From Lewinellaceae bacterium (GTDB lineage: Bacteria > Bacteroidota > Bacteroidia > Chitinophagales > Saprospiraceae), in the NCBI GenBank assembly GCA_020636405.1, contig JACJXW010000006.1, positions 983,543 through 1,047,542 of the forward strand: 64,000 bases of DNA. Reading direction: 5' to 3'. This document shows positions 9,309 to 18,353 of the stretch, in pieces. The translations under genes and the position numbers were made by a program. The notes beneath the pieces were generated by a model. The model made no database searches. It saw only the letters and a program-made list of their open reading frames with translations, and was not told the origin of the DNA. Every line of letters starts with the position of its first letter. Position 1 is the stretch's first letter.

Positions 9309-10367
9309 ATGGCAGATGACAATAGGCCTATTCACATTGAAGGCAGCCAGGGCGTTTTGGCCGGCAATACGATCGATGCCGGCGGCGATGTGATCGTCAA
9401 CGGCCAGAAAGTCACCAACATCTTTCAGAATACCGCTTACCAGGACCTGGTAAAGCGCAAAAAAGAACTGGAGGAACTGATCCGAAACCTGCCGGCTGAG
9501 AATGCAGTATGCAGGAAGGCAGGTGTGGAGTTGGAAGAATTGCTCAACAAAGAAGCACAATTCAAAAAGGATGTCATTCAGCTGGCCGAGTCGTTCTCCC
9601 GCATAAATATAGACAGTGAACGCCTGGCCCGGGCAAAGGCGCTTTTCTCAGAAGGCGCTTTTGAAGAAGCGGACCGTTTGCTTAACAAAACCGACTTGAA
9701 AAGGGACCAGGAAGCGGTACTGCTCAGAGAACAACAATTGGATTCAGCCCTTGAAGAAGTGAAAAGAAAGAAGGAACAGATTGCTGATGAATACCTGATA
9801 AAAGCTCAACTCACCCTTACTCAATTGGAGAACCCCAACCGGTTCGAAGAGGCGGATCAGTATTTTCAGGAATCCATTCATACTTTAGCGGCTTTCGACA
9901 ATATCTTCGGCTATGCTTATTTCCTGGGGGAACAGAACCAGAACCACAAGGCTGTTACCTATTATGAGCAAGCCCTAGAAATCTATCAGCGGCTGGCCCT
10001 GGACAATCCGCAGCGCTATGAGCCGGATGTGGCTACTACCCAGAACAACCTGGGCGCCATGTACTATAACCTGAATGCCTACGACCGGGCCGAAGCGGCC
10101 TATTTGGAAGCGCTCGAAATCAGAAAGCGGCTGGCCCTGGACAATCCCCAGCGCTATGAGCCGGATGTGGCTACTACCCAGAACAACCTGGGCGCCATGT
10201 ACTATAACCTGAATGCCTACGGCCGAGCCGAAGCGGCCTATTTGGAAGCGCTCGAAATCAGAAAGCGGCTGGCCCTGGACAATCCCCAGCGCTATGAGCC
10301 GGATGTGGCTACTACCCAGAACAACCTGGGCATAATGTATCGAAACCTGAATGCCTACAGTAGGTAA
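9309..10367 (+). CDS. TPR-repeat protein, N-terminal part of a frame-disrupted gene
   Basis: The ATG at 9309 opens a protein starting MADDNRPIHIEGSQGVLAG, a glycine/asparagine-rich beta segment ('NTIDAGGDVIVNG') also seen at the N-terminus of many TPR/STAND-type conflict proteins. A coiled-coil region (about residues 40-180) follows, then the first 46-residue TPR units ('NNLGAMYYNLNAYDRAEAAY'). The frame stops at 10367 inside the third complete 138-bp unit. Homologous coding continues downstream in other frames to 13090, so this is the first piece of one original gene. The stop could be real decay or a sequencing/assembly error. Confidence 0.75.
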   Translation: MADDNRPIHIEGSQGVLAGNTIDAGGDVIVNGQKVTNIFQNTAYQDLVKRKKELEELIRNLPAENAVCRKAGVELEELLNKEAQFKKDVIQLAESFSRINIDSERLARAKALFSEGAFEEADRLLNKTDLKRDQEAVLLREQQLDSALEEVKRKKEQIADEYLIKAQLTLTQLENPNRFEEADQYFQESIHTLAAFDNIFGYAYFLGEQNQNHKAVTYYEQALEIYQRLALDNPQRYEPDVATTQNNLGAMYYNLNAYDRAEAAYLEALEIRKRLALDNPQRYEPDVATTQNNLGAMYYNLNAYGRAEAAYLEALEIRKRLALDNPQRYEPDVATTQNNLGIMYRNLNAYSR

Positions 10368-12413
10368 CTAGCGAAGTACTATTTTTGGAAGCGCTCGAAA
10401 TCAGAAAGCGGCTGGTACTGGACAATCCGCAGCGCTATGAGCCGGATGTGGCTACTACCCAGAACAACCTGGGCGCCATGTACTATAACCTGAATGCCTA
10501 CGACCGAGCCGAAGCGGTATATTTGGAAGCGCTCTCGAAATCAGAAAGCGGCTGGTACCTGGACAATCCGCAGCGCTATGAGCCGGATGTGGCGATGACC
10601 CAGAACAACCTGGGCGCCATGTACTATAACCTGAATGCCTACGGTCGAGCCGAAGCGGCCTATTTGGAAGCGCTCGAAATCAGAAAGCGGCTGGCCCTGG
10701 ACAATCCGCAGCGCTATGAGCCGGATGTGGCTACTACCCAGAACAACCTGGGCGCCATGTACTATAACCTGAATGCCTACGATCGAGCCGAAGCGGCCTA
10801 TTTGGAAGCGCTCGAAATCAGAAAGCGGCTGGTCCTGGACAATCCCCAGCGCTATGAGCCGGATGTGGCGATGACCCAGAACAACCTGGGTACCATGTAT
10901 ATTCCGGGCTGAATGCCTACAGTACCGAGCCGAAGCGAAGTATATTTGGAAGCGCTCGAAATCAGAAAGCGGCTGGTACTGGACAATCCCCAGCGCTATG
11001 AGCCGGATGTGGCGATGACCCAGAACAACCTGGGCGCCATGTACTATAACCTGAATGCCTACGGTAAGGTAAAGCAGTACCTATTTGGAAGCGCTCGAAA
11101 TCAAATCAGCGGCTGGTACTGGGACAATCCGCAGCGCTATGAGCCGGATGTGGCTACTACCCAGAACAACCTGGGCATAATGTGTATCGAAACCTGAATG
11201 CCTACGGTAAGGTAAAGAAGTACTATTTGGAAGCCCTAGAAATCTATCAACGGCTGCTGGTACTGGACAATCCGCAGCGCTATGAGCCGGATGTGGCGAT
11301 GACCCAGAACAACCTGGGCGCCATGTACTATAACCTGAATGCCTACGGCCGTACCGAAGCACTATATTTGGAAGCCCTCGAAATCAGAAAGCGGCTGGTA
11401 CTGGATAATCCGCAGCGCTATGAGCCGGATGTGGCGATGACCCAGAACAACCTGGGTACTTGATATATTCCGGGCTGAATGCCTACGGTAGAGCCGAAGA
11501 AGCAGTATATTTGAAGCCCTCGAAATCAGAAAGCGGCTGGTACTGGACAATCCGCAGCGCTATGAGCCGGATGTGGCGATGACCCAGAACAACCTGGGCG
11601 CCATGTACTATAACCTGAATGCCTACGATCGAGCCGAAGCGGCCTATTTGGAAGCGCTCGAAATCAGAAAGCGGCTGGCCCTGGACAAATCCGCAGCGCT
11701 ATGAGCCGGATGTGGCGATGACCCAGAACAACCTGGGCGCCATGTACTATAACCTGAATGCCTACTACTAACCGAAGTACGGTATATTTGGAAGCGCTCG
11801 AAATCAGAAAGCGGCTGGCCCTGGACAATCCCCAGCGCTATGAGCCGGATGTGGCTACTACCCAGAACAACCTGGGCATAATGTATCGAAACCTGAATGC
11901 CTACGGTACCGGTAAAGTACTATATTTTGGAAGCGCTCGAAATCAGAAAGCGGCTGGTACTGGACAATCCCCAGCGCTATGAGCCGGATGTGGTAATACC
12001 CAGAATAACCTGGGTACCTGATGTATTCCGGTATGAATGCTTACGATGGAGCCGAAGCGGTATATTTGGAAGCCCTCGAAATCAGAAAGCGGCTGGTACT
12101 GGATAATCCCCAGCGCTATGAGCCGGATGTGGCGATGACCCAGAACAACCTGGGCATAATGTATCGAAACCTGAATGCCTACGGTAACCGTACCGAAAGC
12201 GGTACCATTTGGAAGCCCTCGAAATCTATCAGCGGCTGGTACTGGACAATCCGCAGCGCTATGAGCCGGATGTGGCGATGACCCAGAACAACCTGGGCGC
12301 CATGTACTATAACCTGAATGCCTACGGCCAAGCCGAAGCGGCCTATTTGGAAGCCCTCGAAATCTATCAGCGGCTGGCCCTGGACAATCCCCAGCGCTAC
12401 AATGTATACCTGG
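10011..12413 (+). repeat. Tandem 138-bp TPR-coding repeats (about 18 copies)
   Basis: Units starting at the CAGCGCTATGAGCCGGATGT stretch recur at 10011, 10149, 10287, 10430, 10571, 10709, 10847, 10991, 11132, 11275, 11413, 11555, 11694, 11833, 11972, 12111, 12254 and 12392. Intact units are 138 bp (46 codons). Others are 139, 141, 142, 143 or 144 bp, and the extra bases always fall between the 'gcctac' and 'ttggaag' stretches. Each unit encodes a TPR of the kinesin-light-chain-like type (NPQRYEPDVATTQNNLGAMY). Confidence 0.9.
10368..12208 (+). pseudogene. Middle of TPR gene, broken by several frameshifts and stops
   Basis: This stretch keeps coding TPR units but in changing frames; open pieces are 10385-10912, 10913-11197, 11182-11463 and 11758-11982. 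Breaks coincide with short insertions in the same sub-segment of each unit. In-frame stops appear in altered copies (for example 'attccgggctga' near 10910). The protein as written could not be made in one piece. Because the flanking repeats are nearly identical and the damage is always at the same place, misassembly of a long tandem array is as likely as true pseudogenisation. Confidence 0.6.
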
Positions 12414-13090
12414 CCAATACGCTAAAAAACATGGGCTACTTGCACCAGGCATTGTTGAGGCAATCCTTTGATTGGGCGTATCGCTCTTCGGGCATGGAGT
12501 ACACCAGACAGGCAGAGGCGGCCTTATCCTTTTATTCTACGGACATCCCCCTGGTAAAAAGCTATGGTGACAGCATAGCGAAACTGGCCATGTATTTTGA
12601 AAAGGTAGCGGAAGATGATCTCCAGTTTCAGGCCCAGGTCAATCAGGTTTTGCCATTAGAAGAGCAGGTCGAAACGGAAACGGGCCCCGCCCAAAAGGCT
12701 GGTAAACAGGTTGAGGTAGTAAGCCTTCTGGAAAAAATATGGCAGCAATATCCCCAAAACGAAACCATAATGGGCCGGCTCGCCAGCGCTTACGGCACTT
12801 TAGCCTGGCATCAGCTGTTTGTCCGCCAATTTGCAGAAGCGGAGCAGTCTGCCCGAAAAGGCCTGGACATCGGCCCGTCCCGGGAATGGATCCATACCAA
12901 CCTCGCCCTGGCTCTGCTTTTTCAGGGAAAATATGAGGAGGCAGAGGCCCTGTATCTTGATCTTCAAGATAAGCCTTACGGGGATTCCACTTTTTCCCAG
13001 GCATTTTTGGATGATTTCGCTGCTTTGGAAGCGGCAGGCATCACCCATCCGGATGTGGAGAAGGTGCGGGCGCTTTTGAAAACGGAGTAG
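12209..13090 (+). CDS. TPR-repeat protein, C-terminal part
   Basis: This open frame holds the last two to three TPR units ('RLALDNPQRYNVYLANTLKN'). A non-repeated C-terminal region of about 200 residues follows, predicted to be helical, with degenerate TPR-like motifs near the end ('HTNLALALLFQGKYEEAEAL'). The frame opens without a natural start (the first possible codon is TTG at 12209), as expected for a downstream piece of the gene beginning at 9309. No catalytic domain is visible; it probably mediates protein interaction. Confidence 0.65.
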   Translation: MEALEIYQRLVLDNPQRYEPDVAMTQNNLGAMYYNLNAYGQAEAAYLEALEIYQRLALDNPQRYNVYLANTLKNMGYLHQALLRQSFDWAYRSSGMEYTRQAEAALSFYSTDIPLVKSYGDSIAKLAMYFEKVAEDDLQFQAQVNQVLPLEEQVETETGPAQKAGKQVEVVSLLEKIWQQYPQNETIMGRLASAYGTLAWHQLFVRQFAEAEQSARKGLDIGPSREWIHTNLALALLFQGKYEEAEALYLDLQDKPYGDSTFSQAFLDDFAALEAAGITHPDVEKVRALLKTE

Positions 13091-13127
13091 ATGAAGGAGC
13101 TCCCATGTTCGTTGCGATGCCGCCCGA

Positions 13128-13886
13128 TCAATAATTTTTCAGTGTAACCCCAAAAGTCAACAAGCGATCCTCCTGTTCTTGCCCTTCGACGACTATACTT
13201 TCGACCGTATGGAGGTAGTTTATCCTAAAATTCAAAAACTTCCGGAGAGGAAGCTCTAAACCGATGTCTGCCTGCCAGCGATAATTATCACCTCGCTGAA
13301 GAGAGGGTTGGAAAAAATTCTCATGACTGAGGATCAACTTTTTATTAAAAAGCTGATACTTGCCATTGACCCAGATCGTACCGCGAAAGGTATTGATGGT
13401 TCGCTTCCCATTGTACACTGTGCGATTAAAGGAATCGTTGTTAAACCCGGTTCGCTCATACTCACTGGAGAGCGCAATTTTTAGCCAATTCTCGTTCTTG
13501 CTCAGCACTTGAAAGGTGACTCCTCCACCAAGAAGAGAGCGTATGTTAATTTGCCTTCTAAAATTGGTGCTTGCAAAACCCAATAGCAAGGGATATATTT
13601 TTTGCTCAGGATTAAAGTATAAAAAGTTGAGGCTTAGAATATCTTCATCGGCCTTTTGTTTCCCAAACTCTTGATACACAAAGGAGTTTTTGGTCTTGAA
13701 CACCCATTTCTTCCATGGTTTATAACTCAAATCTGAGTTCACTCTAAAAATAACCGTTTGTACATTCCCGCCTTGGAAAATACCGCTTAACGAAAGGCCT
13801 GCTTGTAATTTGAGCGTATCACTTTCGTTGGTTTGGGCGAAAAGGCAGATGGGGAAAACAGAGAGGAAAAATAAAAATCTTTTCAT
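13128..13886 (-). CDS. DUF481 family outer-membrane protein
   Basis: The 252-residue protein starts with a signal peptide (MKRFLFFLSVFPICLFAQ). Alternating beta-strands with aromatic girdle residues follow, ending in 'LLTFGVTLKNY', typical of a small beta-barrel. The layout ('GLSLSGIFQGGNVQTVIF', later 'DIGLELPLRKFLNFRINYLH') fits the DUF481/YdiY family, whose role is not established. It is transcribed toward the end of the TPR gene; the two genes are convergent with 37 bp between them. Confidence 0.75.
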   Translation of the reverse strand: MKRFLFFLSVFPICLFAQTNESDTLKLQAGLSLSGIFQGGNVQTVIFRVNSDLSYKPWKKWVFKTKNSFVYQEFGKQKADEDILSLNFLYFNPEQKIYPLLLGFASTNFRRQINIRSLLGGGVTFQVLSKNENWLKIALSSEYERTGFNNDSFNRTVYNGKRTINTFRGTIWVNGKYQLFNKKLILSHENFFQPSLQRGDNYRWQADIGLELPLRKFLNFRINYLHTVESIVVEGQEQEDRLLTFGVTLKNY

Positions 13887-14085
13887 GCTATGCAGCTATT
13901 ACATTTAAAGTCCAAAAAAACGGGGCCTGCAAGATTTAGTGTACGGCTGATGGAAGCCCTGACCGCCCGCTACCTGGCCAAACAAGGTTTAATCGAAGAG
14001 TTCGTTACGGCCTGCGGCCGTACACGAGCCTGGGTAACGGGCTCCTGCCCGGCCTGAATGCTTTACGAGCACAAGCGTAAAAACC

Positions 14086-14748
14086 CTACCGGGTATACAA
14101 ATACTCCAGCTCTAATCCTTCGATCTTTTCCAGGCCGTCTACTTCCTCCAGGTACACACCAGCTACAGCAGCTTTGAAATGGCGTAGTTTTTCGGCCACA
14201 TCGCTCTGGCGGATGGCCAGTTCGACAATACCGATAGTGCCAAAATCCTGTCGTGTCATCTCCAGTTCCAGGTTTTTTATGCTGCTCATTACACTGCCCA
14301 TCAGGGCATAGTCGAAGGTCACCCGATATACATCCTCTACGGTACGTTCAATGACCTCCGCATGGTTCAGCGCGTCGGCCGCACTTTCCTTGTAAGCGTT
14401 GATCAGCCCGGAAGTGCCCAGCAGGGTGCCGCCGAAGTAGCGCACTACAATGACGATGACATTGGCCAGGCCGAAGCTGTCGATCTGCCCCAGTATAGGC
14501 CGGCCGGCTGTACCGCTGGGCTCCCCGTCGTCATTGGCGCGGAAGTTGTTGCCGTCCAGCCCCAGGCGGTAGGCGTAGCAGTGGTGGCGTGCTTTGGGAT
14601 GTTGGCGGCGCACTTCCTCCAGGCAAGCCTGCCATTCTTCCTCGGTGTAGGCCGGGAAAGCATAGGCCAGGAATTTGCTGCCCCGGTCCCGGAATTCCCC
14701 GTGTGCTGGCCCGGCAATAGTTTTATAGCGGTCTTTGATGTCGGACAT
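14086..14748 (-). CDS. yigZ: IMPACT/YigZ family protein
   Basis: The start at 14748 gives a 220-residue protein (MSDIKDRYKTIAGPAHGEFR); a longer frame to 14901 adds residues with no family match. The N-terminal UPF0029/Impact domain carries the hallmark 'DDGEPSGTAGRPILGQ' near residue 75 and 'VRYFGGTLLGTSGLI'. The C-terminal part is the DUF1949-like ferredoxin-fold domain. The family is related to eukaryotic IMPACT, a translation-stress regulator; the bacterial role is not settled. Confidence 0.9.
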   Translation of the reverse strand: MSDIKDRYKTIAGPAHGEFRDRGSKFLAYAFPAYTEEEWQACLEEVRRQHPKARHHCYAYRLGLDGNNFRANDDGEPSGTAGRPILGQIDSFGLANVIVIVVRYFGGTLLGTSGLINAYKESAADALNHAEVIERTVEDVYRVTFDYALMGSVMSSIKNLELEMTRQDFGTIGIVELAIRQSDVAEKLRHFKAAVAGVYLEEVDGLEKIEGLELEYLYTR

Positions 14749-14938
14749 GGAGGCGAAAGTAACAATTTGCAGGGATTTGCACCTCGTTAACAAAGCTTTG
14801 GGAGCCGTTAACAGGGATTTCGTGTTGGGTTTGTTAATTTGCCGTTCGTTATCCATTCGCCCAAGCCCACGAATCCCAGCCTCCGCTATCACCTTCGCCA
14901 AGGCTACGGAGCTCGAAGAAAGCTACGGCGGGTGTAGC

Positions 14939-15031
14939 CGAATCCACGAATCCACGAATCCCGAATCCACGAATCCACGAATCCCGAATCCCGAATCCCG
15001 AATCTACGAATCCCGAATCCCGAATCCCGAA
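14939..15031. repeat. CGAATCCA/CGAATCCC simple-repeat array upstream of the DUF1599 gene
   Basis: About a dozen imperfect 7-8 bp units (CGAATCCA, CGAATCCC, CGAATCTA) are stacked in tandem and end at the promoter-like TATCTTTG of the next gene. The same unit type recurs at 28708-28754, 33291-33390 and, inverted, near 33884-33960. It is preceded by AAGCTACGGCGGG at 14924-14936, another motif seen again (inverted) near 33917. Confidence 0.75.
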
Positions 15032-15062
15032 ATTGTTATCTTTGCGAAAAAATTACCCAGCA

Positions 15063-15614
15063 GTGGAGCGTACCCTCGAGCAATTTGACCAGATCCTTCG
15101 CAGATGCCGGGACTTATTCGAAAAGAAAACCCGGGATTACGGTACAGCATGGCGCATCCTGCGGCCTTCCTCTCTGACTGACCAGATCTTCATCAAGGCC
15201 AAGCGCATCAGAAGTATTGAAGAGAAAGGGCAGCAAAAGGTGGAAGACAGCATTGAGTACGACTACATCGGCATGATCAATTACAGCCTGATGGCCATGG
15301 TGCAACTGAGCCTGCCGGAGGATACTCCCCTGGAAATGCCTCCGAAAGAAGCCCTTCGCCATTTCGATGCCAAGGTTGCGGAAACCCGGACACTTCTGGA
15401 TGCCAAAAACCATGATTACGGGGAGGCCTGGCGCGATATGCGCGTCAGTTCGATGACCGACCTTATCCTGATGAAGCTGTTGCGCATAAAGCAGATCGAG
15501 GACAATGAGGGAAAAACCATTGCTTCGGAAGGACTGGAAGCCAATTACCAGGATATCGTCAACTATGCTATTTTTGCGTTGATCAAACTACAGGAACAAA
15601 AAAATATAATATGA
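15063..15614 (+). CDS. DUF1599 domain protein
   Basis: The preferred start is GTG at 15063, giving 183 residues (MERTLEQFDQILRRCRDLFE). An in-frame TTG at 15033 would start inside a -7-like promoter box (TATCTTTG, 15036-15043). The protein has two copies of the family motif: 'KKTRDYGTAWRILRPSSLTD' and 'AKNHDYGEAWRDMRVSSMTD'. DUF1599 (also called a nucleotide-modification-associated domain) has no firmly proven reaction. It overlaps the next gene by four bases (ATGA), a pairing known from other Bacteroidota, so the two are probably co-translated. Confidence 0.85.
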   Translation: MERTLEQFDQILRRCRDLFEKKTRDYGTAWRILRPSSLTDQIFIKAKRIRSIEEKGQQKVEDSIEYDYIGMINYSLMAMVQLSLPEDTPLEMPPKEALRHFDAKVAETRTLLDAKNHDYGEAWRDMRVSSMTDLILMKLLRIKQIEDNEGKTIASEGLEANYQDIVNYAIFALIKLQEQKNII

Positions 15615-17230
15615 CCCTCGGAACACTCGTCGTTATCATTGCCATTACCGCCCTGCTGCTTACTTTGGGCATTGGTTTAACCTCCCGGCGCATCAATAAC
15701 TGGCTGGTGAGCTATTTTCAGAATTTCTGCGGCGCCCTTTTTATCTTTTCCGGATGGGTGAAAGCAGTCGACCCTATGGGTACGGCGTTCAAATTGGAGC
15801 AATATTTCGCCGAATTTGAATCTACCTTCAGCGGAACCTGGTTCTCCTTTTTGTCGCCGCTCTTCCCTTGGCTCGCGGAGTATGCCATTGGGTTTTCGGT
15901 CTTTATGATCGTCCTCGAGATCGTCCTGGGCATCATGTTGTTGATCGGTTCGGCCCGCAAGTTCGCCGCCTGGGCATTCCTCCTCATCGTCGTCTTTTTT
16001 ACTTTTCTTACCGGCTTCACCTATCTGACCGGTTATGTTCCCGAGGGCGTCAACTTCTTCCAGTTTGGCCATTGGGGGCCTTACGTGGAAACCAATATGA
16101 AAGTGACGGACTGTGGCTGTTTCGGCGATTTTCTGAAATTGAAACCCAAGGTCTCTTTCCTCAAGGATATTTTCCTGTTATTCCCTTCTTTCCTTTTTGT
16201 ATTTGCGCACGGGAAAATGCACCAGCTGATGAGCGCCGGCAGCCGTACGGCCGTCGTGCTGATCAGTACCGCAGCTCTTCTGTTCTACTGCTTTACCAAT
16301 TTCATGTGGGGGCTGCCTCATATGGATTTCCGCCCCTTCAAGGCCGGCCGTAATATCAGGCTGGAAAGGGCGCTGGAGTCCTTAGCTGAGAACAACGTCG
16401 AAGTGGAAGCCTATCGCATGACCAACAAAGCTTCGGGCGAAGTCGTAGAGCTTCCGCTGAACGAATACCTGCGCCAGTATAAAGACTACCCGAAGGAAGA
16501 ATGGGGCCTGGAGCAGGTTCAGAGCCAACCCCGGGTGGCCATGGTGCGGTCGGAGAGTGCTCCCGAGGGCTATATCATCCCCAGTGCTGAAGGAGAACCC
16601 TACGAACAGGAACTGGTGGCCTACCTGAAAGAACGCTGGGGGCCGCTGCAGGGCGATACCATTAGCAAAGTGATAGAGCATACCAAAGTCAGCGACTTTG
16701 AAGCGGTGGGGCCGGGCGGTTCCGATATCAGCGAGGAACTGCTTTCCAACCCGGAATACAGCTTTATGGTTATTGCCTATAAGCTGAAGGCCGCCCGCGA
16801 AGAAACGGTTGCCGAACTGGTCACGGATACCATCTACGCGGTCGATACGGTGGCGGTTGAAGATACCATCAAACTGGTGCGCCGGGCCGATAGGGTAGAT
16901 AAAAAGCAGGTGGAGAAGAAAGTATTTACCTGGGACCAGGATTACAACGCGCCCTGGGTGGCCAAAGTGAAACCGCTTGCCGAGGCCGCCGGCCAGGCCG
17001 GGATAAAAACCTTCGCCATAACTGCTTTGGCCGGCAACGAAAAACTGGAAAGCTTCAAAGCGGCTTCTGGCTGTACCTTCCCGTTCTACACCGCCGACGA
17101 TATCCTGCTGAAGACCATCGTGCGCTCCAATCCCGGCGTAGTGCTCCTGAAAAACGGCAGGGTTATCCAAAAATGGCACCACAAACAATTGCCAAGCTTC
17201 GAAGAGATCAAAGAAAAATATATGAAATAA
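15611..17230 (+). CDS. BT_3928-type membrane protein (DoxX-like domain plus C-terminal soluble domain)
   Basis: The 539-residue protein begins with four to five transmembrane helices of a DoxX/MauE-like fold (about residues 1-215). Within it are 'FCGALFIFSGWVKAVDP' and the cysteine-containing segment 'VTDCGCFGDFLKLKPK'. A long periplasmic or cytosolic part follows, ending in a thioredoxin-like stretch ('KTFAITALAGNEKLESFKAA', 'NPGVVLLKNGRVIQKWHHKQ'). Members of this family sit beside DUF1599 genes in Bacteroidota. A redox role is inferred from the CGC motif and MauE similarity only. Confidence 0.85.
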   Translation: MTLGTLVVIIAITALLLTLGIGLTSRRINNWLVSYFQNFCGALFIFSGWVKAVDPMGTAFKLEQYFAEFESTFSGTWFSFLSPLFPWLAEYAIGFSVFMIVLEIVLGIMLLIGSARKFAAWAFLLIVVFFTFLTGFTYLTGYVPEGVNFFQFGHWGPYVETNMKVTDCGCFGDFLKLKPKVSFLKDIFLLFPSFLFVFAHGKMHQLMSAGSRTAVVLISTAALLFYCFTNFMWGLPHMDFRPFKAGRNIRLERALESLAENNVEVEAYRMTNKASGEVVELPLNEYLRQYKDYPKEEWGLEQVQSQPRVAMVRSESAPEGYIIPSAEGEPYEQELVAYLKERWGPLQGDTISKVIEHTKVSDFEAVGPGGSDISEELLSNPEYSFMVIAYKLKAAREETVAELVTDTIYAVDTVAVEDTIKLVRRADRVDKKQVEKKVFTWDQDYNAPWVAKVKPLAEAAGQAGIKTFAITALAGNEKLESFKAASGCTFPFYTADDILLKTIVRSNPGVVLLKNGRVIQKWHHKQLPSFEEIKEKYMK

Positions 17231-17251
17231 CCGGGCTTATTCTCGTTGCGG

Positions 17252-17282
17252 TTTGCATCCTATTTTTAAAGGACTATATTTG
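17252..17282 (+). promoter_or_regulatory. Bacteroidota-type promoter of nusB
   Basis: TTTG at 17252-17255 is followed 19 bp later by TATATTTG at 17275-17282, matching the TTTG-N19-TAnnTTTG consensus of the primary Bacteroidota sigma factor. The nusB ATG lies 30 bp downstream of the -7 box. Confidence 0.7.
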
Positions 17283-17312
17283 CAAACTGTACAAACAGGG
17301 AATTTTGAAAAC

Positions 17313-18248
17313 ATGCTGAGTAGAAGGAACGTCCGCATTAAAGTGATGCAGATGCTTTATTCCATGAGCAGGGATAGCAATCTGGGTCTCAACGAAGTGA
17401 TCAACCGCTACCGTTCGAGTGTCCAGAAATCCTTTGAACTGTACCTCTTCAACTTGCTGAGCCTGATGCGGATCACAGGATACGCAAGCCAGGATGCGGC
17501 AAAGAAGATGGCTAAGTTGTTGCCCACGGAAGAAGATAAGCAATTTACTGCCAAACTAGGAGACAACGGCCTCATGAGGTCCTTGACCGTTAATGAGGGC
17601 TTGCAAGGCCTCTTCAGAAAGTTCAAGCTGAGCCATCGTTTCGATACGGACAATGTGCGCCTGTTCTATACAGACTTTGCCAAAACCGACGAGTATAAGG
17701 ATTACCTTCTGCAAGAGGAAGGCGATGAGGAAAGCCATCGCGAAATACTCCTGGCCCTCTACAAGCACCTGCTCAACAGTGAATCCTACAACGATTTTGT
17801 GGAGGATAATTTTTCCAACTGGACCGACGACAAGTCCCTGATTGCCGGCGCCATTAAAAAGACCATAAAGGCCTTGCCGGCAACTGAAGATTTCTACGAA
17901 GAATACCGCCCCGGTGAAGAGACCACCGAAGAGTTCGGAGAGAAGCTCCTCCGCAGAGCCTGCGAAGATGATGAAGAACTGCTGAGCATCATTGAACCTA
18001 CTTTGCGCAACTGGGATGCCGACCGTGTCGCCGTCATCGACATGATCCTCCTGAAAATGGCTCTTTGTGAGTTGATAAATTTCCCGACCATTCCTACCAA
18101 GGTCACCCTCAACGAGTTCGTTGAGATCTCCAAACTATACAGCACCGATAAAAGCAAAGACTTCATCAATGGTATCCTTGACCGGCTCATGAAGCAGCTC
18201 AATAAGGATGGGAAAATCCAGAAAAAAGGCAGAGGATTACAGGAGTGA
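17313..18248 (+). CDS. nusB: Transcription antitermination factor NusB
   Basis: The start at 17313 lies downstream of a strong promoter match. The protein is 311 residues, long for NusB, as is usual in Bacteroidota where an insert separates the N-terminal helices ('LSRRNVRIKVMQMLYSMSRD') from the C-terminal NusB core. The core has 'NWDADRVAVIDMILLKMALC', 'FPTIPTKVTLNEFVEISKLY' and 'DKSKDFINGILDRL'. NusB binds boxA RNA with NusE to allow antitermination of rRNA operons. Confidence 0.93.
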   Translation: MLSRRNVRIKVMQMLYSMSRDSNLGLNEVINRYRSSVQKSFELYLFNLLSLMRITGYASQDAAKKMAKLLPTEEDKQFTAKLGDNGLMRSLTVNEGLQGLFRKFKLSHRFDTDNVRLFYTDFAKTDEYKDYLLQEEGDEESHREILLALYKHLLNSESYNDFVEDNFSNWTDDKSLIAGAIKKTIKALPATEDFYEEYRPGEETTEEFGEKLLRRACEDDEELLSIIEPTLRNWDADRVAVIDMILLKMALCELINFPTIPTKVTLNEFVEISKLYSTDKSKDFINGILDRLMKQLNKDGKIQKKGRGLQE

Positions 18249-18353
18249 ATCCCTGACAGAGCGTACTCAAAATGAATTCTGTTCGCCTTAAAGCCGATAT
18301 ATTCCTGTTTTTTCTTATTTTTTGAGGAATTAGAATTCAAAACGCTCCGCAGT

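Noticed and set aside
13950..14057. 35-codon ORF (MEALTARYLAKQGLIEEFVT...)
   Set aside because: It looks like a fragment of some coding sequence, but no family could be recognised and it is too short to support.
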